The translations under genes were made by a program, and so were the position numbers. Positions 1 to 7,344 of a DNA stretch of 25,274 nt are shown here, in pieces. The stretch comes from an uncultured Eubacteriales bacterium (GTDB lineage Bacteria; Bacillota; Clostridia; Oscillospirales; Butyricicoccaceae), in contig CAJKFC010000018.1 of assembly GCA_905199135.1 (NCBI GenBank), positions 1-25,274 on the forward strand, read 5' to 3'. The stretch's first letter is position 1. Every line of letters starts with the position of its first letter. Under the pieces are notes generated by a model, which saw nothing but the letters and a program-made list of their open reading frames with translations, was not told the DNA's origin and did no database searches.

Positions 1-1
1 A

Positions 2-2665
2 TGGGTAGCCACTGTCTACTCGATAAACTTCCCGTCTGTTAAAAACAATGTGGCGGCTCAAAAGGCCGAACTCGATAAAATAGTTGAAAACGCTTATAAT
101 GCAGGACTCAACGCAATATTTTTCCAGGTGAGACCCCAGGGCGATGCATTATACAGATCATCGATATATCCCTGGAGCGAAGTGCTCACGGGAACGGCAG
201 GAAAAGACCCGGGCTATGATCCCCTGGAATACCTTATAAACGCCGCTAAAAAGAAGAATATCGGCGTACACGCATGGATCAATCCTTACAGACTGACCAC
301 AGGCAGCGTGACAAATCCCAAAAACACCATAGATTCTCTCCCCGTAGGTCACCCCGTCAGTGACAACCCCTCTATGGCTGTGTCTTTTGACGACGGCAAA
401 CTCTATCTCGATCCCGGAAATCCCGATGCAAGACAGCTGGTGCTCGACGGCGTTAAGGAGATCGTAGAGAATTACGATGTTGCCGGAGTGCATTTTGACG
501 ACTATTTCTATCCCTCTCCCAATGTCACGGTAAACGGCTCCACATATAAGGCCGAGTTTAACGATGCGGAAAGCTACGCCAAGTACGGCGCGGGCATGAC
601 GCTGGAGGATTGGAGAAGAAACAACACATATACCCTTGTCAAGGAGACATACGAGCTTGTAAACAGTTACAACAAGAACCTCATGTTCGGCATCTCGCCC
701 TCGGGTATATGGGACAATAAGAAGGACAACCCCCTGGGTTCCGACACCAATGGATTTTCCAGCTATTCTCAGATATACGCCGACAGCAGAAAATGGGTAA
801 AAGACGGTATAGTTGACTATATCTGCCCCCAGATATACTGGAATATCGGCGCGACAAACAGCGACTATAAGACGATAGCAAATTGGTGGAACGATGTCTG
901 TAAGGGTACAGGCGTAGACCTTTACATCGGTCATGCGGCTTACCGTGTGGAGGACTTCGGTTCTGCTGATGAGATAATAAAACAGCTGGAGCTCAACAAG
1001 ATATTGAGCGAGGTAAAGGGAAGCATCTACTATGGCTATGCACAGATTGCGGACAATACCCTTTCCCTCAAAGACAAGCTGGCCGCCCACTACGGAAAAG
1101 AGAGCGGCATAAGCTACAACGAGTTTAAGCAGAATGTAAACTCCGCCGCGTCGGCTGCAGTAAATGCGGGCAACGCTTTGGCGGGAAAAATTGACACTTC
1201 CGTCAAACCTCCCGTGACAGACGACAGTCTTGCTAAACCCGTTTCCGAGCTGGTAATAGGCGCTCCCAATAACAATTACAGCACAAGCTCCTCCAAAAGC
1301 TACATTATAGGCGCCGGCGTAAAGGGTGTGCCCATCTATGTCAACGGCAAGGAGATAGAGAGAACGGAGAGCGGATATTTTGCCCTCTATGTCGACCTCA
1401 ATGTGGGTAAAAATGTCTTTACATTTGAGCACAACGGCAAGACGGTAAACTACATCATTAACAGATCTTCGGGATACGCTACAAACCTCAATGTGAACAG
1501 CGAGTATGAGGATGATTATGACAGCTCCGCAGGTTCTGCGGCAGCCGCATATGCAATGATAGAAAATCTGTCGAGCCGCAGCATAATCGGTACCATAACA
1601 TCTGATGAAGCAGTTATGAGAGCTTCCAACTCTTCGTCGGCCACCCGTAAGACCCCCATGGTCAAGGGAATACAGGACTATATAGTAAATGAGAGCACCT
1701 CTTACTATAAGTTTAGATACGGCGGATGGACTCTCAAGAGCAATGTTTCGATAAGCGAAGGCACCTTGCCTGACAATGTCATAACAAAGGTGTCGGGAAC
1801 AAGGACAGACGACGCCACAACGATAAGGTGGAACATGCCCGTCGGCGCAATGCACACCATAACCGAAATGGTGGAGGGTATTGAGATAAGATTCCACAAT
1901 ACACAGGGCGCCGCCGCTTTCACCATGGCGTCTTCCAATCCCATGTTTAAGTCGATAACTTATAAGCAGGACGGCACTGATGCCGTATATACCCTATATA
2001 CCAAAAAAGAGCGTTATCTCTTCGGTTATGAGGTCAGATACACAGGCGGCGTTTTGGAGATAGAGTTCAATCATCCCCTCAGCATACAGAGCGGAAGTAA
2101 GCCCCTTACAGGTAAAGTTATACACCTTGATAGCGGTCACGGCGGCAGCGACCCGGGAGCCACAGGCCCCCTGGGAGCCGAGGGACCGAGAGAGGCCGAT
2201 CTCAATATGTACGCAATGCTTCAGCTTAAGGAAAAGCTTGAGGCTTTGGGCGCAACAATAGTCACATCCAACACCGATGTCAACAAGACTACATCTCAGA
2301 CAGAAAGAGAGCAGTCGGTAAAATCCTCGGGCGCGGATATCGGAATTTCCATCCATCACAATTCAGTTGACACTTCGGTCAATGTCTCCAATGTAAAGGG
2401 CACAGAGACGCTTTATTCTCAGCCACTTTCAAGAAGGCTTGCCGATACCATTCAGAAAAATCTCGTATCCAATGTCAATACATCAGACAGAGGAATCAAG
2501 TATCAGTCACTCTACATGTGCAGATTCAGAGAGATGCCGACAGTGCTTATAGAGCTGGGCTTTATAACCAATCCCTATGAATATGAAAGCCTTGCAAGCA
2601 GGGCATATATAGACAAGGAAATCGACGGAATAGTTGACGGAATAGTTGAATATATGAGCTATTAA
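2..2665 (+). CDS. GHL10 (DUF187) glycosidase-like domain fused to N-acetylmuramoyl-L-alanine amidase, 5' partial
   Basis: The reading frame is open to the left edge and starts with residues WVATVYSINFPS, a typical early GHL10/DUF187 motif. The gene therefore begins upstream, and the GTG at 50 is internal. The 887 visible residues hold three parts. A TIM-barrel-like GHL10 domain covers about 1-365 (FFQVRPQGDALY, GVHAWINPYRL, the acidic GVHFDDYFYP, CPQIYW). A beta-rich middle at about 410-690 includes an Ig-like segment. A C-terminal zinc amidase of the Amidase_3 type covers about 700-885, with HLDSGHGGSDPG, SIHHNS and the metal/catalytic Glu in VLIELGFITNPYE. Amidase_3 enzymes cut the bond between MurNAc and L-Ala in peptidoglycan; GHL10 proteins are predicted glycoside hydrolases, so this is probably a secreted or surface wall enzyme. 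Any signal peptide lies outside the window. The domain calls are strong; the glycosidase substrate is unknown. Confidence 0.9.
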   Translation, partial: WVATVYSINFPSVKNNVAAQKAELDKIVENAYNAGLNAIFFQVRPQGDALYRSSIYPWSEVLTGTAGKDPGYDPLEYLINAAKKKNIGVHAWINPYRLTTGSVTNPKNTIDSLPVGHPVSDNPSMAVSFDDGKLYLDPGNPDARQLVLDGVKEIVENYDVAGVHFDDYFYPSPNVTVNGSTYKAEFNDAESYAKYGAGMTLEDWRRNNTYTLVKETYELVNSYNKNLMFGISPSGIWDNKKDNPLGSDTNGFSSYSQIYADSRKWVKDGIVDYICPQIYWNIGATNSDYKTIANWWNDVCKGTGVDLYIGHAAYRVEDFGSADEIIKQLELNKILSEVKGSIYYGYAQIADNTLSLKDKLAAHYGKESGISYNEFKQNVNSAASAAVNAGNALAGKIDTSVKPPVTDDSLAKPVSELVIGAPNNNYSTSSSKSYIIGAGVKGVPIYVNGKEIERTESGYFALYVDLNVGKNVFTFEHNGKTVNYIINRSSGYATNLNVNSEYEDDYDSSAGSAAAAYAMIENLSSRSIIGTITSDEAVMRASNSSSATRKTPMVKGIQDYIVNESTSYYKFRYGGWTLKSNVSISEGTLPDNVITKVSGTRTDDATTIRWNMPVGAMHTITEMVEGIEIRFHNTQGAAAFTMASSNPMFKSITYKQDGTDAVYTLYTKKERYLFGYEVRYTGGVLEIEFNHPLSIQSGSKPLTGKVIHLDSGHGGSDPGATGPLGAEGPREADLNMYAMLQLKEKLEALGATIVTSNTDVNKTTSQTEREQSVKSSGADIGISIHHNSVDTSVNVSNVKGTETLYSQPLSRRLADTIQKNLVSNVNTSDRGIKYQSLYMCRFREMPTVLIELGFITNPYEYESLASRAYIDKEIDGIVDGIVEYMSY

Positions 2666-2668
2666 AAC

Positions 2669-2694
2669 TAAAGCCTCCCAGACGGGAGGCTTTA
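2669..2694. terminator. Bidirectional intrinsic terminator between convergent genes
   Basis: An 11-bp stem (TAAAGCCTCCC paired with GGGAGGCTTTA) closes a 4-nt AGAC loop. It begins 4 nt after the amidase stop and lies 12 nt beyond the stop of the opposing kinase-like gene. A-rich and T-rich flanks on the two sides suit termination from both directions, though the downstream U tract is short. Confidence 0.75.
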
Positions 2695-2705
2695 ACTTTG
2701 CGGTT

Positions 2706-3776
2706 TTATTTTTTGAAAAAAGCTTCGATGGGCAGCACTTCAGAAAGTTCCAGTTTGTAGGGGTCAAATCCGCCCGAATATCCGCTTATCAGTGAAGAGA
2801 AGGCGGGAGGCGTTTTTTCGGTGTGCTGGGGAAGTATTATGCTGACGGCCGAGCCGCTTTCGTTTTCCGATACCACCACAAGAGAGCCGTCGTGCATGGC
2901 GAGAAATCGGTTTGCCACGGCCAAACCGAGATTTTGAAAAAACTCGTCGTCATTCTGCTGAAGTCCGAGCTCGGAAAGCTCTTTGAGGACATCTCTGCCT
3001 TTTGCGTTGTCTTTTATTATTATGTTTATTTTGCCGTTGACTACGGGCCTTAAAATTATGCGTATTTTCGGATTTTCACAGCAGCTCAAAGAGCGGGCGA
3101 TGAGATTTAAAAACACCCTCTGTATCTTCTCCTCGTCAAAGCAGCACATGATTTTTTCATCGGGCATTGAGAGGGTTATCTCGGCCTTGGTGTAGACCGA
3201 AAGATCGTTTAGCTTTTTTACAAGCTTTTCGAGAAAATCATTAAATACGGCCAGCTTGTAGTTTACAAAATAGGTGCCCGTGTCGTAGGCTGCGTAGTCC
3301 GACATGTTTTTTGAAAAGCGCATGATGTTTAAAAGATGCTTTTCCATATATGCCAGGTCTTTTCTGTTTTCGTCGGTGGCCGAAATATTCTTATAAGAGG
3401 CGAAAAGCACCGACAGAGAGGAGGAAAGTGCGTGGGTTATGCTGTTTACCGGCAGAGATTTCTGGGGAAATGACGCAGCTCTGGTGTAGGGCAGGGGAGA
3501 AATGGTTATATCGATTTCTCCGTCCTCAGAAGATGCCGAAACAGAGCAGGACATGCCGAGAATGTTTGTTTCTCCGCTGTATTTTTTGCCGGAAGAGCAC
3601 AGGGAAATAATACCCGCCGCAGTTTCGTCGGGCATTATCTCATTGATATTTCTGCCCGATATGTCGGTACCGATGAGCTTTGTAAAATTTTCATCGGCAA
3701 AAACAATCCTCCCCGAGGGGGTGGCAGAAATAATATATTCTTCCGCGGCGCGGAAAATCGGTGAAAAATCCTGCAT
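2706..3776 (-). CDS. PAS domain / degenerate histidine kinase-like protein
   Basis: This 356-residue cytoplasmic protein has no visible membrane segment. Residues about 5-60 look like a PAS sensor domain (AAEEYIISATPSGRIVFADENF). A helical part carries an H-box-like THALSSSLSV, and a GHKL ATPase-like domain fills the C-terminal half (FLNLIARSL as N box, DNAKGRD as G1 box, LGLAVANRF as G2 box). Several kinase positions are poor. The second Asn of the N box is Arg, the first Gly of the D-x-G-x-G box is Ala, and the usual Asp/Glu after the H-box His is Ala. It may be a weak kinase, a phosphotransfer protein or a pseudokinase. No response regulator is adjacent. The start is uncertain: ATG at 3776 has a partial GGA 8-9 nt upstream, ATG at 3785 is an alternative, and the frame is open to 3851. 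Its own divergent promoter is only tentative. Confidence 0.75.
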   Translation of the reverse strand: MQDFSPIFRAAEEYIISATPSGRIVFADENFTKLIGTDISGRNINEIMPDETAAGIISLCSSGKKYSGETNILGMSCSVSASSEDGEIDITISPLPYTRAASFPQKSLPVNSITHALSSSLSVLFASYKNISATDENRKDLAYMEKHLLNIMRFSKNMSDYAAYDTGTYFVNYKLAVFNDFLEKLVKKLNDLSVYTKAEITLSMPDEKIMCCFDEEKIQRVFLNLIARSLSCCENPKIRIILRPVVNGKINIIIKDNAKGRDVLKELSELGLQQNDDEFFQNLGLAVANRFLAMHDGSLVVVSENESGSAVSIILPQHTEKTPPAFSSLISGYSGGFDPYKLELSEVLPIEAFFKK

Positions 3777-3802
3777 ATGACACATCCGTAAATAATGTTT
3801 CT

Positions 3803-3831
3803 TTATAACTGTTATAGTTATTGTATTACAA
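3803..3831 (-). promoter_or_regulatory. Tentative promoter of the PAS/kinase-like gene
   Basis: Reading the minus strand, TTGTAA (3831-3826) and TTATAA (3808-3803) are separated by 17 bp, about 25-30 bp upstream of the start codon. The match to sigma-A consensus is only moderate. An inverted repeat ATAACT-N5-AGTTAT (3805-3821) overlaps the -10 box and could be an operator or chance AT-rich symmetry. Confidence 0.35.
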
Positions 3832-3895
3832 AATCCGACAAAAATCAACAATTTTCGACTTAAAGGAAAATGTTTTTAAAATTGCCTTTAAGGGC

Positions 3896-3923
3896 TTGTT
3901 TTTATGAAAAAATAGTGTATAAT
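3896..3923 (+). promoter_or_regulatory. Sigma-A promoter of the GAPDH gene
   Basis: TTGTTT (3896-3901) and a perfect TATAAT (3918-3923) are separated by 16 bp, about 56 bp before the GAPDH start codon. The 5' leader would be about 50 nt, which leaves no room for a riboswitch. Confidence 0.75.
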
Positions 3924-3979
3924 AATGATAGTATCTATGTTCATTCGGAAAATATAATTAGTAATTTTTGGAGGACGAA

Positions 3980-4990
3980 ATGAGTGTAAAAATAGGCATC
4001 AACGGATTTGGCAGAATAGGCAGACTTGTGCTGCGCGCAGGCATCGACAGATCCGACTGTGAGTTTGTAGCCATCAATGCGCCGAGAAAAACTCCCGAGT
4101 ATCTGGCATATATGCTCAAATACGATACCGTGCACGGAAGATTTAAGGGTACTGTAAGCTATGATGAGGATTCTCTCATTGTAAACGGAAAGAAAATCAG
4201 AATATTCACAGAGAACGAGCCCAAGAATATACCTTGGGGTTCTGTCGGAGTTGAATATGTGGTAGAAAGCTCCGGAGCATTCAAGACCATCGAAAAGGCA
4301 GGCGCTCACATTGAGGCAGGCGCAAAGAAGGTGGTAATTACAGCTCCTTCGTCCGACGCTCCCATGTTTGTATGCGGAGTAAACCTTGATAAATATACAA
4401 AGGACATGACAGTTGTTTCCAACGCTTCCTGCACAACCAACTGCCTCGCTCCTTTGGCAAAGATCATCAACGACAAGTTCGGTATTACCGACGGTCTCAT
4501 GACAACAGTTCACGCCACAACCAACAGCCAGAAGACAGTTGACGGCACATCTGCAAAAGACTGGAGAGGCGGACGCGCCGCAGCCGGCAACATAATCCCC
4601 TCATCCACAGGTGCAGCAAAGGCTGTCGGTAAGGTCATTCCCGAGCTCAAGGGCAAGCTGACAGGTATGTCATTCAGAGTTCCCACACTTGATGTGTCGG
4701 TTGTCGACCTCACTGTAAACCTTGCAAAGGGCGCTACATATGAGGAGATATGCGAGACAGTCAAGCATGCCAGCGAAAACGAGTACAAGGGCATTGTCGG
4801 ATATACAGATGAAGATGTCGTATCCTCCGATTTCGTCGGCGAGAGCTGTACATGTGTATTTGACGCAAAGGCCGGCATCGCCCTCACAGACCACTTTGTA
4901 AAGCTGGTGGCATGGTACGACAACGAGTGGGGCTATTCCGAAAAGACGGTAGACCTCGTTATGCACATGGCAGAAGTTGATAAAAAATAA
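3980..4990 (+). CDS. gap: Glyceraldehyde-3-phosphate dehydrogenase, type I (possibly NADP-accepting)
   Basis: A 336-residue protein of normal GAPDH length. It catalyses the reversible conversion of glyceraldehyde 3-phosphate and phosphate to 1,3-bisphosphoglycerate in cytosolic glycolysis or gluconeogenesis. The Rossmann motif GINGFGRIGR is at 6-15, and the catalytic Cys151 lies in SNASCTTNC with its partner His in TTVHATTNSQ. The ATG at 3980 is chosen over an in-frame TTG at 3968 because a GGAGG (3970-3974) lies just upstream. Overall it reads like the E. coli GapA class (KDWRGGRAAAGN, IIPSSTGAAKAVGKVIPEL). However, the position that is usually Asp in NAD-specific enzymes (VAIND) is Ala34 here (VAINAP), and the 'DGPS' segment is DGTS. 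These changes resemble NADP-accepting GAPDHs such as GapB. The gene is monocistronic, or reads into the rimP leader hairpin. Confidence 0.97.
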   Translation: MSVKIGINGFGRIGRLVLRAGIDRSDCEFVAINAPRKTPEYLAYMLKYDTVHGRFKGTVSYDEDSLIVNGKKIRIFTENEPKNIPWGSVGVEYVVESSGAFKTIEKAGAHIEAGAKKVVITAPSSDAPMFVCGVNLDKYTKDMTVVSNASCTTNCLAPLAKIINDKFGITDGLMTTVHATTNSQKTVDGTSAKDWRGGRAAAGNIIPSSTGAAKAVGKVIPELKGKLTGMSFRVPTLDVSVVDLTVNLAKGATYEEICETVKHASENEYKGIVGYTDEDVVSSDFVGESCTCVFDAKAGIALTDHFVKLVAWYDNEWGYSEKTVDLVMHMAEVDKK

Positions 4991-5000
4991 TTTCAGCCTA

Positions 5001-5029
5001 TTGCATTTTCCGTTTCTGTGTGGTATAAT
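5001..5029 (+). promoter_or_regulatory. Sigma-A promoter of the rimP-nusA-infB operon
   Basis: TTGCAT (5001-5006), a 17-bp spacer and a perfect TATAAT (5024-5029) begin only 10 bp after the GAPDH stop. The expected start point, about 5036, falls inside a perfect 10-bp palindrome ATCGTACGAT (5033-5042). The transcript leader would be about 78 nt. Confidence 0.8.
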
Positions 5030-5051
5030 AATATCGTACGATAGGTTTTTC

Positions 5052-5085
5052 GAAAGAGTGGGTTTCCCACTCTTTCTTGTTTGTT
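5052..5085 (+). terminator. Leader terminator/attenuator before rimP (also terminates gap)
   Basis: An 11-bp perfect stem (GAAAGAGTGGG with CCCACTCTTTC, TTT loop, 5052-5076) is followed by TTGTTTGTT, the form of an intrinsic terminator. It lies downstream of the operon promoter and upstream of rimP. It can therefore end GAPDH transcripts and also attenuate the operon's own transcripts. The 3' arm is pyrimidine-rich and could alternatively pair with the purine-rich rimP ribosome-binding region; that switch is only inference. Confidence 0.7.
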
Positions 5086-5113
5086 AAGGCAGTTTGGAGA
5101 AAGGAGAAAGGCA

Positions 5114-5566
5114 ATGCAGGTAAAAGAGCTTGTATCAAAGGTGGCCGACATGTGCAGGGTGCCTCTCGAGGAGTGCGGCTGTACACTGTGGGATGTCACT
5201 TTTGAAAAGGAGGGGGCAAGATATGTGCTCACCGTATATATAGACAGAGATCAGGGCGTAGACACCGAGTGCTGTGAAAAGGTGAGCAGATATATAGATC
5301 CTCTGCTTGACGGCAAGGAGTATGATTCGCTTCCGCCCTATATGCTTGTGGTTTCATCGGCAGGTCTTGAAAGACATATTACGAAAAAAGAGCACTTTGA
5401 ATGGGCTATGGGCAAGGCGGTAGATGTGGGTTTTTACAAAGCGGTAGACGGAGTAAAAAACCTAACGGGCGTCTTGCAGGGATTCGACGACAATACCGTC
5501 ACGATAGACGGAAAAAGCTATGACAGAGCGGGCATATCAAGTGTAAGACTTCATTTTGAGTTTTAA
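5114..5566 (+). CDS. rimP: Ribosome maturation factor RimP
   Basis: A 150-residue protein, the usual RimP size, which helps mature the 30S ribosomal subunit. Typical features are CTLWDVTFEKEG, YVLTVYIDRDQGVDTECCEKVSR and the conserved YMLVVSSAGLERHITKKEHF, followed by a small SH3-like C-terminal domain (VDGVKNLTGVLQGFDDNTVTIDG). The ATG at 5114 is preceded by purine-rich GGAGAAAGGAGAAAGG; the in-frame TTG at 5081 would lie within the leader terminator region. As first gene of the operon it precedes nusA, the conserved order in Firmicutes. Confidence 0.95.
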   Translation: MQVKELVSKVADMCRVPLEECGCTLWDVTFEKEGARYVLTVYIDRDQGVDTECCEKVSRYIDPLLDGKEYDSLPPYMLVVSSAGLERHITKKEHFEWAMGKAVDVGFYKAVDGVKNLTGVLQGFDDNTVTIDGKSYDRAGISSVRLHFEF

Positions 5567-5596
5567 CAATATATAATGTGTATTAAGGAGTAAAAA

Positions 5597-6667
5597 ATGA
5601 GCGTAGAAATCATCAAGGCTCTCGACGAGCTCGAGGCCGAAAAAGGAATAATGAAGAGCTATATGCTGGACAGAATTTCCCAGGGTATGATAGCGGCATA
5701 TAAGGCGTTGTTTAAAAAAGATCCCTATAACGCTCCGACAGATAATGTTGAAGCTACGATAGATCCCGAGACAGGTGTAATATCGGTGTTTGTCACGAAG
5801 ATAGTTGTCGACGACGAGCCGGAAAATTACTCCACTGAGATAACGGTAGAGGACGCCCAGAAATATACCCCCAATCCTCAGCTGGGAGACAAGATAAAGA
5901 TAGAGGTCGACACAAAGGACTTTTCGAGAATAGCAACTCAGACGGCCAAGCAGGTCATAATCCAGGGTATAAGAGAGGCCGAGAGGGGAATGGTGCTGGC
6001 AGAGTTCAGCTCAAAGGAGCATGAGATTCTTTCTGCTACCGTCGTAAGAGTAGACCCAAAATACGGCAATATAGTTTTGGAGATAGGCGGAACCAGAGAC
6101 AAGACAGAGGTCATGATGCAGGCTTCCGAGCAGGTCAGAGGCGAGGAGATCAAAGAAGGCGACATAATAAAGGTATATGTTGCCGAGGTCAGAAACGGCA
6201 CAAAGGGTCCCCAGATAGTCATATCGAGAACTCATCCCGGCCTTGTCAAGAGACTGTTTGAGCTGGAAGTTCCCGAGATATATGACGGAACGGTCGTCGT
6301 CAGTGCCGTCGCAAGAGAGGCCGGAAGCAGAAGCAAGATAGCCGTATACGCCACCGACGAAAATGTCGATCCCGTAGGCGCATGCGTCGGCCCGAGAGGC
6401 GCCAGAGTAGGTGCCATAGTCAATGAGCTCAAGGGTGAGAAGATAGACATCATAAGACATTTTGACGATCCCGCCAAGTTCGTGGCTGAGGCTCTTTCGC
6501 CTTCGGAGGTCATTTCGGTGACCATGCACGAGGACGGAAAGTCCTGCACAGCCATAGTGCCCGACAATCAGCTTTCGCTGGCCATAGGCAAAGAAGGACA
6601 GAATGTAAGACTCGCCGCCAAGCTCACGGGAATGAAGATAGACATAAAGCCTGAGTCTCAGGCATAA
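5597..6667 (+). CDS. nusA: Transcription termination/antitermination factor NusA
   Basis: A 356-residue protein that binds RNA polymerase and nascent RNA to modulate pausing, termination and antitermination. The N-terminal polymerase-binding domain covers about 1-125 (MLDRISQGMIAAYKALF). It is followed by an S1 domain at about 135-200 (VVRVDPKYGNIVLEIGG, IKEGDIIKVYVAEV) and two KH domains at about 205-350 (DPVGACVGPRGARVGAIVNEL; LAIGKEGQNVRLAAKLTG). It ends right after KH2, so the C-terminal acidic repeats of E. coli NusA are absent, as is normal in Gram-positives. The ribosome-binding site TAAGGAG precedes the ATG. In some bacteria NusA regulates its own operon, which fits the terminator-like leader. 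Confidence 0.97.
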   Translation: MSVEIIKALDELEAEKGIMKSYMLDRISQGMIAAYKALFKKDPYNAPTDNVEATIDPETGVISVFVTKIVVDDEPENYSTEITVEDAQKYTPNPQLGDKIKIEVDTKDFSRIATQTAKQVIIQGIREAERGMVLAEFSSKEHEILSATVVRVDPKYGNIVLEIGGTRDKTEVMMQASEQVRGEEIKEGDIIKVYVAEVRNGTKGPQIVISRTHPGLVKRLFELEVPEIYDGTVVVSAVAREAGSRSKIAVYATDENVDPVGACVGPRGARVGAIVNELKGEKIDIIRHFDDPAKFVAEALSPSEVISVTMHEDGKSCTAIVPDNQLSLAIGKEGQNVRLAAKLTGMKIDIKPESQA

Positions 6668-6685
6668 GAGAGGGAGGAGGAGCAT

Positions 6686-6952
6686 ATGCCTAAAAAAATA
6701 CCTAAGAGGCAGTGCGTTGCCTGCAGGCAGCATTTTGACAAGAGAAGCCTCGGAAGAGTAGTAAAAAAGCCCGACGGCACGATAGTTTTTGACAAGACGG
6801 GAAAGGTCAGCGGCAGAGGGGCATATGTTTGCCTCAATAAGGAGTGCTTCAAAAAAGCCGTGCGCTCCAATGCTCTGCAAAGAGCTCTGGAATGCACAAT
6901 ATCCGAGGATACGATAAAGCAGATAGAGCAGGAGATCGAAGATGGACAGTAA
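6686..6952 (+). CDS. rnpM: RnpM/YlxR family protein (RNase P modulator)
   Basis: An 88-residue basic protein of the YlxR (DUF448) family. The hallmark RQCVACRQ (usually R-x-CVACR) is at about 8-15, and GRGAYVCLNKECF follows near 48-60. YlxR, now called RnpM in Bacillus, has been reported to bind RNase P RNA and modulate RNase P activity. The start is fixed by GGGAGGAGGAG just upstream of the ATG. Its last codons overlap the start of ylxQ by 11 nt, so the two are likely translationally coupled. The RNase P RNA gene itself is in this window at about 23 kb. Confidence 0.92.
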   Translation: MPKKIPKRQCVACRQHFDKRSLGRVVKKPDGTIVFDKTGKVSGRGAYVCLNKECFKKAVRSNALQRALECTISEDTIKQIEQEIEDGQ

Positions 6953-7331
6953 TATCCTCTCGTTTGCCTCGATTGCGAGAAAAGCCGGCCGTCTCGAGCT
7001 GGGATGTGACAATATCGTGTCGGCGGCGGGAACGAGAAGGGTAAAGCTCGTGCTTGCGTCGTCGGACATTTCGGAAAACACCATGAGCGAGATCGGGCAG
7101 ATTTGCGGCAGAAAAGACATACCTGTTGTAAGGGTAGACTTTTCCAAAGGGGAGATGGGAAAGGCTTTCGGGCTGCAAAGCTGCGCGGCGATAGGCTTTA
7201 CCGATGCAGGTTTTGCAAAGGCAGCGGCACAAAAGATCGGCGACGATGAGCTTTTGGAAAAGCTTTCGGCCAACGAACAGAGAGCCGCCCGACGCCTTGC
7301 AAAAAAGCACAGAGGCAAGAGCAACATGTGA
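6942..7331 (+). CDS. ylxQ: YlxQ, L7Ae-family RNA-binding protein
   Basis: A 129-residue protein of the L7Ae/L30e fold encoded between rnpM and infB, the standard position of ylxQ. The N-terminus ILSFASIARKAGRLELGCD matches the family pattern of a kink-turn RNA-binding protein, with KLVLASSDISENTM and CGRKDIPVVRVDFSKGEMGKAFG following. The C-terminus is a basic tail (RAARRLAKKHRGKS). It overlaps rnpM and ends 13 nt before infB. Its exact role is unknown; RNA or ribosome binding is inferred from the family. Confidence 0.9.
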   Translation: MDSNILSFASIARKAGRLELGCDNIVSAAGTRRVKLVLASSDISENTMSEIGQICGRKDIPVVRVDFSKGEMGKAFGLQSCAAIGFTDAGFAKAAAQKIGDDELLEKLSANEQRAARRLAKKHRGKSNM

Positions 7332-7344
7332 AAGGAGAAATGTA

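Noticed and set aside
158..1897. A 579-codon open frame on the minus strand opposite the amidase gene.
   Set aside because: It is the antisense shadow of a strongly supported protein; its translation is Cys/Tyr/Val-rich without recognisable motifs, and it has no ribosome-binding site.
7204..7344. Upstream extension of infB from ATG 7204.
   Set aside because: The extension lies within ylxQ in another frame and adds non-family residues; ATG 7345 has AAAGGAG and the canonical IF-2 N-terminus.
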